64,000 bases of DNA from NCBI GenBank assembly GCA_021234155.1, contig JAJEKV010000034.1, positions 4,147,491 to 4,211,490 on the forward strand, given 5' to 3'. Shown here in pieces: positions 44,190 through 56,059 of the stretch (position 1 is the first letter of the stretch; each line of letters begins with the position of its first letter). Both the position numbers and the translations under genes were made by a program. This DNA is from Isoetes taiwanensis. Taxonomy: Eukaryota; Streptophyta; Lycopodiopsida; Isoetales; Isoetaceae. A model generated the notes under the pieces. The model ran no database searches and was not told where the DNA came from. It saw only the letters and a list, made by a program, of their open reading frames with translations.

Positions 44190-47100
44190 GGCTTTGTTTC
44201 TAGCTACGTGGATCCCATTGGCCTACTTGGATTTCTCATTTTCCTTCTATTAATTTGGTTACTTACAATTTGTGCCCTCTTTTCAAAATGTGTTCCATTT
44301 ACCTCAGTCATCTCTCATCTTGGCATCAATCCATCTCCTGCTGATGATTTAGCTTCTGCTACTATAGTCCTGGACTGCCTCTGTGCGTCTCTTCCTTTCT
44401 GGCAATCCGTATGCTCCTTACAACAAGTTTTGAGTTGGATACAATTTGGTTATCGCCTTCCTTGTTTGGCCACTCATCCGTCTGATGCTTTCTCTGCTCC
44501 AAACCACTCGTCCTTGTTGGTCCATCTTGATTTCACTCGCTCTGTTGTTGCCGATCTCCTGCATATAGGTGTCGTATCCCCTGTCACCTCCCATCCTTTC
44601 TTATGTTCTCCGTTGGGTGTCGTCTCCAAAGGCCTAAATATATTCTAAACTTTTTTTTGACCATCCCCTCCTTTCGATATGAGTCCCTTGAGCTGCTATC
44701 ACATTTGTGTTTGTCTCTTTGTTGTCGATCTAAAGTCAGGGTATCACCACATCATGATCTGGCCCCCTCACCGCACTTTCTTGGGCTTTGGGCTTGAAGG
44801 TCAGTTCTACATCTTTAATGTCCTCCTTTTTGGACTTGCTTCTGTCCAGCAAGGCCAGGGGATTCCTTGCTTGCCCTATGTCAATGACATCTTATTCTTG
44901 TGCCAGTCACTCCCTGAATCTCTTTAGATTCGCATCATTTCTGACTTTCAGCGAACTAGTTTTCTCTTAGCATGGAAAAAGTGTCGCTTTCCATCTCTCA
45001 CATCGCACAATTTTCCTAGGTTTTATAGTAGATGCTCATGAGCGTTTCTTTCATATATCCCGGGCTAAGAAGGAATGGGTTTTGTCTCTGTGTTCTAGTT
45101 TGTTGTTTTCCCAATATGTCACTCCTTGCTTAATTGCCCGTGTGCTTGGCTTTATCTAATCCCTACGCTTGGTCCTAGGTCATCTTTGTTTTTTCTTGTC
45201 TTGTGGCCTCCATTCTGATCTGCATTTGGTCGATCTTTGGGATATTCCCCTTCTTTTATCTCCTCTTGTAAGACAAGAGGCCCAGCTTTGGCAGACCCTT
45301 AATTTCAGTTTGACAGAGCCCCTTTGTTGCCGCCTACTGTGGTCAGGTCTACCTTGGGTTTTGATGCCAGCAATGAGGGATGGAGTGGTCGGCTTTTACG
45401 TCCTGGTTCTGAGCTTCTCTCCTTCTTTGGTGTCTTTTTAGCAGATGCCTGCCTCCAGTCTTCCACATGGCATAAACTCTTTGCTCTTTTTTAAATCCTG
45501 CAATAGTGTGCTTCGTTGTTATATAGCGTAATAGCTCACGAGGACAATCAGAATGTATTCTTCTTATTGCAGATTGGCGGTTCACAATCTCCCGTGCTTC
45601 ATTTTTTGCTACTGGAAGTACTAATTTTTTGCTATCAGTATTATATCCCGTTGGATCCTGTATGGGTTCCATGCTTGGAGAACGAGTGGGTTGATTATGT
45701 TTCCAAGTTCCGGGCCTTTGATGCATATTCTCTGTCTCCCTCTGTTTTTTGCCTCTTAGATGAGCGTTGGGAGGCGCATCATGTAGATCGATTTGCTAGC
45801 CCTTCTAATGCCCTATTGCCAGTTTTCAACACCAAGGATTGTTACCCTCATCGGATTGTGCCTGACGCCTTTTCCCCTGACTGGCATTTGTTCAACAAAT
45901 ATTGCTTTCCTCCACCTTTCTTGATTCCTGAAGTTTTGCATCATATGCTCGCCTTCGCAGGGCCCGCCTTATGCTACTTGTTTTCTCTTGGCCTTCCGTC
46001 CCTTGGTGGCCACTGCTTTTGTCGTCGACTCCTCCTCTTGGCAACCTTTTGTTCAAGATGCAGTTTTCTTTCCTGAATTTTCCCTTACCTTACTCTTGTC
46101 ATCTTCTCGCATCGCAAGCTTTCGTCGACATGTGGCGTTATTCGCCTTATGTTGTGATTTTTCTGATAAGAATTGTCTAGTCTTATATTTTTCATTTTAG
46201 TCTGGAGAGATTGGTTTATGTTTGTTCATCATGGTTTAAGGTTGTTCTTCATTTGTTTGATAGCCTAGCGGTTGGTTTGTTAATTTGTTGGTCGATTTTG
46301 GTATGACTATGAGTTGTCCATGGTTGAATTATTTTCTGGTTATTTGATTTTAACGTTTGGTTATCCCCTTTTTCCTTAAAATCTTGCCTTCTTATGACGG
46401 TCCCTCATTGCCCTTCTTTGCCTCGGCTTTCTCGTGCGCCTTCTACCTTGCTCAGTTATTCTTCTGCCTAACTATAATTTCGTCGTTGGTACTATTCTCA
46501 GCAGCCTACAACCTTACCTGCCTCCTCCTTGCATATTGTTGCGTTCTTTTCCTCTCTGATATCCATAATCCTATATCTATTGGGGTCGCTTATGCCGCAA
46601 TTGCCTTTCTTTATAGCTTGGTCAACTTCCCGTCTCCTTGTTCGGCACCCCTTCCTGCCTTAGTCCGCCAAGCCGCTCCTCGTACCCACACTTCTTCATG
46701 GTTGCATTTATCACTTACTATGTCTCACGTCTGCCAGATCACCTCTCTACTCGCCCCCTCACAGGGCGACTGGTGCAGCCTTATGAAAGCTTGCCTTGTC
46801 ACTATCTGCTTTGCTAGTTTTCTCCGTATCTCTGAAGCATCGCATCTGAATTGGCGCGACCTATCTTTTTTTCCTGACTATGTCCAATTGCATATCCGCA
46901 AGTCTAAGTGCAACCAATCTGCCGCTGGTCAAGCGGTCCTCATAGCTTGTACATTTTCTCCCTTTTGCCCTGTCATGTTATTGCAACATTTGTAATTTGT
47001 CTGCTATTTTCGCACCTCTGGCCCACCTGAAGGAGGTCATCTATTTCGCTCTTCCTTGTCATCCACACGCCCCCCTGTCATATGTTGTCGCCTGCTCTTG

Positions 47101-47320
47101 GTGGTTTGAGTCTCTGCATCTTATCGGTTTGGAGCCCCGGGACTTTGGCACCCATGCATGCCGTAGGGATGGCGCCATCACGGTTGCTGCTACGTCCGTC
47201 CCTTCTGATATTGTCCGCTCCCATGGACGCTAACGCTCTGCTTCCTCCCAATTTGGACTACATTCTGCCCGATATCCAGGAGTGCCTCATTGTGTCTCGC
47301 CATCTTGGTCCTTGAGGTAG
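44190..47320 (+). mobile_element. DIRS-like tyrosine-recombinase retrotransposon (decayed)
   Basis: Order: RT, RNase H, tyrosine recombinase, all on the plus strand. RT pieces (44330-45150) read HLDFTRSVVADLLHIGVVSP, VDLKSGYHHIMIWPPHRTFL, GFGLEGQFYIFNVLLFGLAS, then PYVNDILFLC at the YxDD position. The RNase H and following region (45160-46000) has HEDNQNVFFLLQIG, then VDRFASPSNALLPVFNTKDC and DAFSPDWHLFNKYCFPPPFL, a hallmark pattern of DIRS pol. The last part carries a phage-type integrase. There is no D,D,E integrase or LTR pair. Frames are broken at several points, so it is inactive. Confidence 0.78.
46640..47235 (+). pseudogene. DIRS-type tyrosine recombinase
   Basis: Reads SQGDWCSLMKACLVTICFAS, FLRISEASHLNWRDLSFF, VQLHIRKSKCNQSAAGQA, then after a stop and frame shift GLEPRDFGTHACRRDGAITV, AATSVPSDIVRSHGR. 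The first catalytic Arg (FLRISEA), the Lys in the beta-hairpin (RKSK) and the HxxR box (HACRRDGA) are recognisable. The terminal Tyr after HGRW is not preserved. The stop at about 46993 and the frame change at about 47000 disable it. Confidence 0.78.
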
Positions 47321-47336
47321 GTTCCTCTTCTAACGG

Positions 47337-48106
47337 CCACTTGATTGTAGATCAGGACCCATCCTAGGAATGCCACGGTTATATTGCGTTAGCAATAGAA
47401 CCGTCATGTCTTGGATGGAAACATCCCATTATCGCATTCACCTATTTATAGCCATTTTTCTCTTTGTTAACTGTCGGCGTTCTCTTGGGCTTTTGCATTT
47501 GGCTGTTGTCCCTTCCTCCCTCCCTCCCTCCCTTCACGGATGATTTGGGTTCGCTTGTACTTTTTTCTGTTGATTCATTGGTTTGGTCGGAGGTCCTTAG
47601 TGCATACATATTTTTCTTTTCTCGGCATGGCTATGTCGCCTCCGAGGCGGCACTAACTGGTCGTCTTGTAATATGGCTTTCTTTCCCGGTAGGTCAACCG
47701 TGGCTCTCTCTCTGCATGGCCCTATGGCTTCCGAGCTTGTTATCCCTTTTTTCGCATGGCATCGTTCCCCGTTTATAATGAAACATCTGACGACTAATGG
47801 GTTATTCTTTTTTCCAGATTTCTCTCTCTAACTATCCTATCGTTTATAGGCATCTGGACTTAGGACATGTGACATTCACTTCGGCTCTGCAACAGGTGCG
47901 CACTCGACGGGGATGCCCCATTCCTGGTTTTGGACCATACTCATTGTACATAGATACAATTTGGCAGATTAAATGCTCTCAAGAATTGTCTATATTTCGA
48001 AGCATATATTGTTAAGCATTTTTTCATCTATCCTACTGGGGCTCTTTGTATTCAAGAATGTTCAAAAGCTCCACTTGATTGTAGATCAGGATCCATCCTA
48101 GGAATG
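47337..48106. repeat. 36-bp direct repeats flanking 0.7 kb, 3' of the DIRS-like element
   Basis: Copies at 47337-47372 and 48071-48106 begin 'ccacttgattgtagatcagg' and end 'ctaggaatg', with one mismatch. DIRS/PAT-type elements end in split or inverted repeats rather than LTRs, so these could be the B1/B2 repeats. The matching A1/A2 pair was not found. Confidence 0.55.
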
Positions 48107-49271
48107 GGTGTTAAAAATTTTCCTAAAAAGTCAAGATCGAGTGACGTCGATCACTCAGGGCAAAATCAAGTTCAACTTGTCAATATTGTCAATATGACCA
48201 ACTCTTATTTCTACTAATGTTTCCTCATTTTGCCATGAGGTAAGTGTAAGTTAGAGGGTACAATAGATGAATAAACTACTCAATATATGAGTTATGGTTA
48301 AGGGTGGGATAAGTTAGGATCAAACTGGGTGTAAAAGTAAGGAATAGGGTATTCCAGTACAAAGGGGTTTCCATAGATGGCAAGCTGTATATAAAGGGAT
48401 TTCTCCAAACCCAAGGAACACATGCTATATATCCTTTATATAAAGGTGAAGCCCTCGGGGCAAAAAGGAGCCAATTTCTGGTCACTCCACATCAAACGCA
48501 TTTCCAAGAGTCTCGAAAATCCGCGTGGAGTAACTGGATTTGCACCATTTGACCTAAATTTGACCCAACAATCTCCCAATAAATCATTCCAGCATGTTCC
48601 TTGCTTTATTTTAGCTAGAATAGCACTTCAAATCAGTCCGGCTAGTCCAATATAACTTCCAGAACATAGATTTTGCGAGCAGGCAGTCCGGGCATGGAAA
48701 CCTAGGCAACCCCGGTATATATAAGGGGACTTCATTTAACCCGTTTTCTTCACCAAACTTGTTCCTGTCTTGCTTAGGCCATTTTCCAACCCTTTTCCAA
48801 TCTTTCCAAACCATTTTCTACCCCCATCTTTGTTCAATAGCCGCTACCAACTTCATTGAATGGTACAATAGCACCAACCATATCAGAAAAGTGTCAATCC
48901 AAGAGGCCTTCCAGGTGTTCGACCACCTCTTCGATCTTCATGCAACATTATCGAGGACACCCTTCTACACCGACATCATATGTCAGTATGATTAGCAAGT
49001 TTTACCTTGGGAAGTTAGCCTTCCACCAAGGAGAGGAAGATGGGTTTCCTTGGAGGCCTCACTTAGGTGTTGAGCAAGACCTCAAGAATCTGAACTCTGT
49101 GTCCTTTTATGATCATTTTAGGGGATTCTATTCCAATCTACCTCGAGTTCAAGATCATAATTCTATGAAATGCTTTTATTCCAATATCACGACCTCAAAG
49201 TCTTGGATAAAATCCTAGTCTTCCCAATTGCATAAAGATAAGATGCTTGAAAATTTATCTTATTTCAGCAA
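48107..49271. other. Non-coding stretch, possibly LINE-derived
   Basis: Short frames only. It precedes a LINE ORF2 fragment on the same strand, so part of it may be decayed LINE sequence, but no endonuclease motif could be read. Confidence 0.35.
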
Positions 49272-49541
49272 ATGAGAGACATCAAAATTGCTTTACAATC
49301 TGATCCTTTGAATTATGCTCTTCATGTCAAGGAGAAGGACGTGGAGAGAAAAATCGAACGTATTGAGGAAATTGAGGCTAAAGGTGCAGCCATTAGATGT
49401 AAAATTAAATATACAAATGACATGGGCTTTGGCTGTACTAAGTTCTTCTTCACAATTGCCAATTCCAGGCAAACTAAGAACTCTATATTACTGAAATCAA
49501 GGATAACTCTGGTATCCCCTTATAGCAAGCCATTCGTTTGA
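49272..49541 (+). pseudogene. LINE ORF2 fragment (linker before RT)
   Basis: Reads LNYALHVKEKDVERKIERIE, then EIEAKGAAIRCKIKYTNDMG and CTKFFFTIANSR. This is the LINE linker pattern in which a helical acidic/basic region is followed by 'G...K.FF....R'. Upstream endonuclease and downstream RT are not found in frame. Confidence 0.6.
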
Positions 49542-50279
49542 CACATGAAGTTCTTTGGTTTGTTAAATCGAAGGCTCGCGCATTGAGAAGCCAAGCAAGA
49601 AAGGTAAATGATCTTATAGTTTTTGAAGACCACCATATGTTGCCCTCCTTCCAACTTCTTTGGGAGATAAATACCAGCCAGAACAAAATTCTTGCACACA
49701 ATAATAGAATTGAAAAATAGACAAACCATAAGAGCTCTCCACTATTCACATAAAGCTCATGTCATATATAACGGACCTTGCTTCAAGAGCCAATAGTTAA
49801 ACCAATTCTCGTAAGGAGTTTCTAAGAAAACATTCATAAGTTTAAGGGGATCTCTCAAAATCTAGGGGAATCTAAGGGTATCTTCATAAAATCTAGGGGC
49901 TCTAATGTTCTAGATTTGCATGAGATCCAAAATAAAATATTTCTGAATGTTGTAGTATGTGCAAAGAGCCAAAATAGAATACTTTAAAATGTTTTACATG
50001 CTTGTGGGTAAGCACCCCAATCTATAAATAGAAAGCTTTTTTTATTAAGGTGTTGTAGAATATTCTAGAAAGTTCTATAATGTTCTAGATAGTCTTAACA
50101 TATCCTACTAGAAAGACAGGTGCGCAAGCACCACATGCATGCGTAAATTAACACCATGAGTAAGCACCTCATGACCAAAATAAAAAGTTTAAACTCTAAT
50201 TGTCTATAATGTTATGAAGCATGCGCCATAGGAACATGCTAAAACTCGAACATGCACAGTAGGACGTATTAATTTTCTT
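49542..50279. other. Non-coding stretch
   Basis: Holds short repeats of 'tctagggg' and 'ttctagaa' type (49850-50105), reminiscent of the larger GATTC array in style but unrelated in sequence. No gene. Confidence 0.4.
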
Positions 50280-51290
50280 GTATATTTTATATGTTCTTAT
50301 GTTTGCCGCGCTTATCCGGCCGTCGGTTCGAGATCCTACGGCTCATGTGGCTTTGGGACATATCGAGGCCAATGCATCTAGATGCTTCTGCATCCCCTGC
50401 ATACTCAGCATAAAGGAGCAGTGGAATTACATACCCATCCAAAGCAGCACCATCATCTCCGAATTGAGTAGTCCAGCCCTCCAATTCATCTATAAATAAT
50501 CCAAATAAACTAGGGGAAAGAGGACATACTTGTTTGATGCCAATGTTATTTGTAAGCAGGTCTGAGCATCTCTAGAATAGAGGAAATGATAATTGACTTT
50601 CTCATACAAAACCTTCACTACACTTGAAGTTCCGGAGGGACTCCAATCGTCTCTAGTATTTGCCATAAAAATTTTCACTGTACCATGTCGAAGGCTTTTG
50701 TGGAATCAATAAAAGTAGCAAATATTGGCTTTTTTGTGCCCTTTACTGAATCCATCAAACATCTTAGCATCAACAGGTGATCAATAGTGGACTTATTTTT
50801 CCTGAAACCAGCTTGCCCACTAGCAAATAACTTAGAAAAGAGACTACTAACCATTATCATCCGATAATTGTTGGGGTCTGTCTCATCTCCTGATTTATGC
50901 AATGGAATTATTCTATTCACCTGCCAAGATGAGGGGAACCCTTCAAACAAAGCTGCATTAAACATCGTAGTGAGGACCTCTATTACAGATGAGCCTGCCC
51001 ATTTAAGCATCTCAGAGACCAGTCCATGAACATCAACTGCCCTGCCATATGAAAGTTTTTGTAATCCCCCAAGAATGTCCTCCATCGAGAATCGCAAGGT
51101 ATTAGACCTATCATCATTATGTGCATCATCCATGCCTGGCAAGCAATATAACATTCGCACTTATTGCATTAGCAACTCTACATTGAGCAACGTGGCATGC
51201 TTCCCTTTAGATCTGAGCCTGTTCCAGAATCTTTTTGGATCAGCAATTAATTCCTTTACCATGGTCTAATGTTTCCTGAGCAAATGCATT
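50280..51290 (-). pseudogene. LINE reverse transcriptase relic, minus strand
   Basis: In order on the minus strand: MVKELIADPKRFWNRLRSKG, FSMEDILGGLQKLSYGRAVD, GLVSEMLKWAGSS, FPSSWQVNRIIPLHKSGDET, DPNNYRMIMVSSLFSKLFAS, GQAGFRKNKSTIDHLLMLRC, IFATFIDSTKAFDMVQ, then broken pieces through LDGYVIPLLLYAEYA (the YADD position has lost an Asp) and KHLDALASICPK-like residues. It is the same broad LINE type as 41860-43900, in the opposite orientation. Several stops. Confidence 0.88.
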
Positions 51291-52290
51291 CGCTTTTTTA
51301 TTTTAATCAATTTCATGGACTCCTTTTTGGCATCCTGTTTACAATTTGCATGAGCTTGTTTATAATCCTGTCTTTTTACCTTGCATTCTGTATCAAACCA
51401 TGAGTGATATGGTAGCCTTAGTTGTCTTCTTTTGGACAAAAAGCAATATTCAGCACATTCTACTAGCGTTGAAGAAAGTAAATCACTTATTCCCTTCGCA
51501 TCTGCAGGCCAGTGGATGTTACTAATACGTTCTTCATATACCTTCTAAAATAACTCACTTTTATCTTTGTGCATGCACAAGCATTGGTACTGTTGAGGTA
51601 TGGTATGCTGAGACTTTTCCTTCACATAAACCTCCACAAACAAAGGCACAGGTATATCTCGTCTTAGGCGGCCCTCATTAACAACGTGAGGAAACCTTCC
51701 ATACAACCATTGGATCTAGCATCCTTAATGTGACATTCCAGCATAAAATATGGTATAAATATACATATTATATTGCCATATCACCAGTATATGTCGACTA
51801 CGAAGACATGTACACGACGACCGTAAAGGGTTGTACCATGGGGCACAACCATTAGAACCCATTATAATGCATATATTATACAACATGTGAATATATTCTA
51901 TATTGCCACATGGCAATAGGATAAAACAACGCTAGGGTGTCTTAAAAAAATGCCCCTACATTATATATAATGTAGGGCAACATAGGCACCCGTTATTTTT
52001 TTTATTTTATTTTTTTGAATTATAGTTGGTTGGGATATGCAATTATTGGGATTTAGCCATGCCACGCATTCAAAATTATGGGAGCAGTGGTAACCAGAAA
52101 GGACGTTCATTGTTCTTTTTCAGAGGGAGATTGCAAAGTGTTTCCTCTTTCGGAAAAAAATTTGGCCGCCCTTCGATTTTTTGTGTTTCGGTGTGATTAA
52201 AGAAGCAATTCTGATTGCAATTTTAACTTGTTTCTTGTAATCCTTGCCCAGACACGAGCAATGGACGCCTTTATCCATGAAAGTCACCCA
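51291..52290. other. Probably LINE-derived sequence followed by a non-coding stretch
   Basis: The first few hundred bases may extend the minus-strand LINE upstream, but the frames are too short to confirm. The segment at 51730-51970 has near-palindromic repeats around 'atgccacatggcaat' and 'tgccatatcaccagt'. Confidence 0.35.
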
Positions 52291-52319
52291 GATTAAGATA
52301 AGATAAGATAAGATAAGAT
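52291..52319. repeat. (AAGAT)5 microsatellite
   Basis: Five near-perfect AAGAT/GATAA pentamers. Confidence 0.9.
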
Positions 52320-52429
52320 GAATTTTAAACAAGAACATGGAAACAACTGATTCTAGCAAGAAGGAAGAAAAATCAAGAGGAAGGCTCAAGCATTTGAAGA
52401 ACTAGGGCAAAAAAAAAAGGACTTATTTG

Positions 52430-52891
52430 TGAACCCACTGTTGTGGAAGAAAAGCATGTAAGATGTGTCAATGCAGATGAAATTTTTCCAGATTTACAAA
52501 AGATCATGGATGAGTAGTGGAGGCCTAAGGACATACGGGGGTTCAAAGAATCTATTGTGAAGCCAGAGTGGTCTGAAAATTTCTACAAGCATTATGAAAT
52601 AGTTTTCGTAAGCGGGAGGTCACCAACCACCATGTACCCGAGTACTTTGCTTATGCCTTTGCCCTTCAATTAACAGGTAAAAAAGATAGATTAAATACAT
52701 TTAAAGTTTTGGCCAAAGATTTGGCAAAGGGAGGAGCAAAAGAATCTGCTATCACAGAAGAAATTGGGACCTCAAAATCCACATTAAAAGTTCCTAAATT
52801 GCAGCAAGGATTTTACCCTAAGAGAGACCTTCAATTTGCAGAAACTCTGTTGCAGCAGTGCCAAGCAGCTCTTGCAAGGTTGAAGAACTGA
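52430..52891 (+). pseudogene. N-terminal part of the RING-Ulp1 locus
   Basis: Reads VRCVNADEIFPDLQKIMDE, a stop, RPKDIRGFKESIVKPEWSEN, a frame shift, VPEYFAYAFALQLTG, KKDRLNTFKVLAKDLAKGGA, then a helical tail ending LLQQCQAALARLKN. The frame breaks show decay. I do not recognise the domain. Confidence 0.4.
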
Positions 52892-53033
52892 AAAATTAGT
52901 AGGCACAACTACTGACAACATAAATAAGTTTTCAGAAAGAAAGGATGCACATGAAGAGGATCCTAGCATAGAGCAAAACATTGATAGTGTTCTTGACGAT
53001 GCTAAGCAGAACAAATAGAGAGACATCAAAAAT

Positions 53034-53507
53034 GTGCAACAGGAGGTTGACCTTCTGATGAGGGATAGAGCCAGGAAGGAAGAAATGTTGAAGAAAGTTC
53101 AGGAACCATTGGAGGCTATTTGGGAAAAGGAGTTATGTGAAAACAGGATTGCAGAACTTGAGGAGGCTCATAAAGTTCAGTTTGAGTGCTGCAGACGGCT
53201 TGATGATATGCATAAGTACATGATGCATTCTGCAGCTATTCTCCTTCAGTCCAAAACAAGCCTAATGATCTCTCCAGCACAAGAAAAATTCCTACCTGTG
53301 CATGGATGTGTTTTTTGTAGCAATGGCTTTCCAAATAATGAACCTATCCTAGTTGCTCCATGCGAGCATTCATTTCATGTCTTTTGTTTCTCATATTCTA
53401 TTTCTGCTGGACTATCCTGCCCAAAAGCGTTCAAATGGAACGAAAACATTTCAAAGATCTTGGGTGTGTACGCTGGAGATAAGCAATATTTCATAATCTA
53501 TGTTTAA
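53034..53507 (+). pseudogene. Coiled coil plus RING-like finger
   Basis: 157 codons, open. The first 75 residues are a charged coiled coil (QQEVDLLMRDRARKEEMLKK, ELEEAHKVQFECCRRLDDMH). Then comes CVFCSNGFPNNEPILVAPCE, HSFHVFCFSYSISAGLSCPK, which spaces Cys and His like a RING or zinc-ribbon finger (C-x2-C, C-x2-H-x2-H-x2-C, C-P). The last ligand pair is incomplete. Sitting between other decayed exons of the same strand, it may belong to one gene with the Ulp1 domain downstream. Confidence 0.5.
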
Positions 53508-54197
53508 TACATTGCTGCACCCAGAGTTACTGCAATGTAGAATCTGTTTACATGTACATCAAGCTGCACTTAAGGTTTTGCTATAGCATGTAGGAGTGTA
53601 TTGGTTCATTTTTACTTATAGTTTCATAGCTTGTATGTCATACATATATGTGTTTCTTACATACATGTTGTATATTCACAATGTAGGGTCCTGGATAGAC
53701 TGGCTCCAGTGTACATATTGTATTTATAATGTTGTACGCCCGTGTATATTAGTGTACACATGACTTTTTACAAAAATGTTTTTACATGAATGAGTAAATA
53801 TATGACATTAATATATAAAATTAGGAGTTGTGTACACTGAGTTTTGTGAAAGAACATTTAGAGGTCTGTCATGTAGTAGAATTGTCTGATATGTACATAT
53901 GCATACATGATGCATACATTGGAGCACATTTTTTGTACATATGTACATTCCATCTAAATCAATAGTTGTTTACATGTATATGTACTCATAGTAATTCAAT
54001 GTAGATCAATTCTACAAATATGTACCGATATTTTCTAACAGAATAGTTAGAGACTGATAGCCGACTGTTATGTGCCGATTTATTTTCATAGCTTCAAAGT
54101 GCCAAAACAAAATGGTTGAGCAAAAGCTACACCACAGATCAGGTGAGCTTGTTTTGAAATTGTTTTGCATTGTGTTGGAAGAAGCGATTTCTGATTC

Positions 54198-54838
54198 TTG
54201 GCTCGGTTCGCACAGTTTTTGAGGTTCCAAAAAAAAATTGAACTGCAAGAAGATGTAGCCGTGGGAAAGAAAGCAGTGATTGAAGGAAAAAGCAAACTCA
54301 CTCGTTCTACCTTGGTACAGGTTGATGAGGAAGCTGGCACTTCAAGTAAACACGGTGACATTCCAGATTATGATGAGGAACTCGAGAGATTGAGAGAGTA
54401 AGCAAAGGCCACATCTAGAAAAGTAAAGACAGCAACAGAAAACGTGATCAAATCTGTAAAAAAAGATATAATGACCCCAAAGAAGAAGTCACCGCCTAAG
54501 AAGGCACATAAGAAGAAAATAAAACAAGTAGCAAAAGGTATGAAAGCATCTTTATTTTAGGGTACAGCAATTGAGATATCCATGATATCCATGTTTATAG
54601 GTCCTAATCAAGAAGAATCTTCCGAGTGTGAAGATCCTCTTGACTTTGTGGCAACTATTGCTGCTAACGTAGTAAAAGATGTTGAAGCTAATGACAATGA
54701 AAAATCTAAAGAAGCATAAATTGAGGGTCCAGAACTTGAGAAAAATTTGGAAAGTGAGGAAATCGAAGAAGTAAAGAAAATGGATACAAACTTCGAGAAA
54801 ATAGAATCAGAACAACATGGGAGGGAGTTCTACAGATA
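54198..54838 (+). pseudogene. Low-complexity acidic/basic linker exons
   Basis: Frames with VDEEAGTSSKHGDIPDYDEE, TPKKKSPPKKAHKKKIKQ and EESSECEDPLDFVATIAANV, interrupted by TAA/TGA codons and one intron-like break. It is a Lys-rich (nuclear-localisation-like) then Glu-rich linker between the finger and the protease domain. Confidence 0.35.
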
Positions 54839-54969
54839 ACTTGATCTACATATCTTACTTTTTTATTTATATTTAGTATCTCAGTTAAAACCTATAAAAA
54901 ACTATGGATAATAGTAAACGAATGTAGATGAATTTTTGTAAATGTATTGGTCACTGAACCTGGACTGCA

Positions 54970-55830
54970 GTCCTGAATACATGTCATATGATGTTCTGCT
55001 AAACCGAATGATGAAGCTGAAGAAGGCAGGACCTTCCTAGATCTTTGTCTGAAATGGAGTGCTGTCTATTGAGCAAGATGTGCTGGACATGGATGGTAGA
55101 ACATTTACCAACTGGCATGTGGATATGTATGCCAGGTACTGAACTTTGAACTTATTCATTTGTATATGGAAGTCTGCTTGACATGTTAGTAAGTTCATCC
55201 TCTTTCAACTTGTTATAGGCACCTGTAGCTCTGTGTCCCTGCAGATAAGAAGGCCGACATCTGGTTCTTCCCACCGAATAGCTTCATGGAATTTGCAGCA
55301 CACTGCAAGGTAAGCGAAAAAGATAAATCTATGGCAGCCTCCAAGCGTGGAAGAGATATTGTAAAGGGAGCTCTGACAGGGATAAATTGGCCAAAGTGCA
55401 GATGGATTATGATTCCAATGTTATATGCTGCCACTGAACATCACTCTTTGGCAATCTTCAGCATGACCCTTACTAAGAGTAAGAACACCATAAATATCTA
55501 GATCTTCAATTCTACACTTAAAAGGTATTTTGTATTTCACATCTCCTTTCATTAAAGTAGATTGAGTAGATTGGATATCACGTTAGCATATTTCTCCATT
55601 CATTTGCTACAGAGTTGATCTGGTCTTTTGCAGGCTCCACATCCTCATTATGGCACACGGTTGTGTCGAGTGTCCCACTTTTTTGAAGCATGCACAAAAC
55701 CTTTTACCACTTGTAAAGATTCATAAGTGTCCACAGCAGAAAGATGGACAGTCATGTGGCCTCTATATTATAGCTTACATGCAGAAGTTCGTAGACACAA
55801 TCATATGTGGTAAAAGTAAAACTACCAATG
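54970..55830 (+). pseudogene. Ulp1/C48-type cysteine protease domain
   Basis: Pieces in order: LSIEQDVLDMDGRTFTNWHV, LCVPADKKADIWFFPPNSFM, GINWPKCRWIMIPMLYAATE, HHSLAIF (catalytic His region), IFNST where the Asp/Asn follows, then KCPQQKDGQSCGLYIIAYMQ with the Gln and nucleophile Cys. C48 proteases remove SUMO-like modifiers, and similar domains are often carried by plant DNA transposons. Stops and intron-like gaps between blocks leave it uncertain whether this is a pseudogene or a multi-exon gene. Confidence 0.6.
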
Positions 55831-56059
55831 TGAGTGCCTCATACTATTTTGTCTTGCAAACAAATGGTTTCCAATATCTAAGTATGGTTATCATATTTGC
55901 AGATTACCCGAAACTGGTTCTTGCCAAAATATGTGGAGGATCATCATGATGTTCTCATCCAAGCGCTACTTCAAGAGTTAGGCCACATTTATCTCTCTAG
56001 TTTCGTGAGCTACAATCCTACATGTCCCAACAGAATTGCAATTTGATGACTGGCCTCCT

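Noticed and set aside
47510-47540. (CCCT)n tract as a telomere-like repeat
   Set aside because: A short CTCC microsatellite, not the plant telomere motif.
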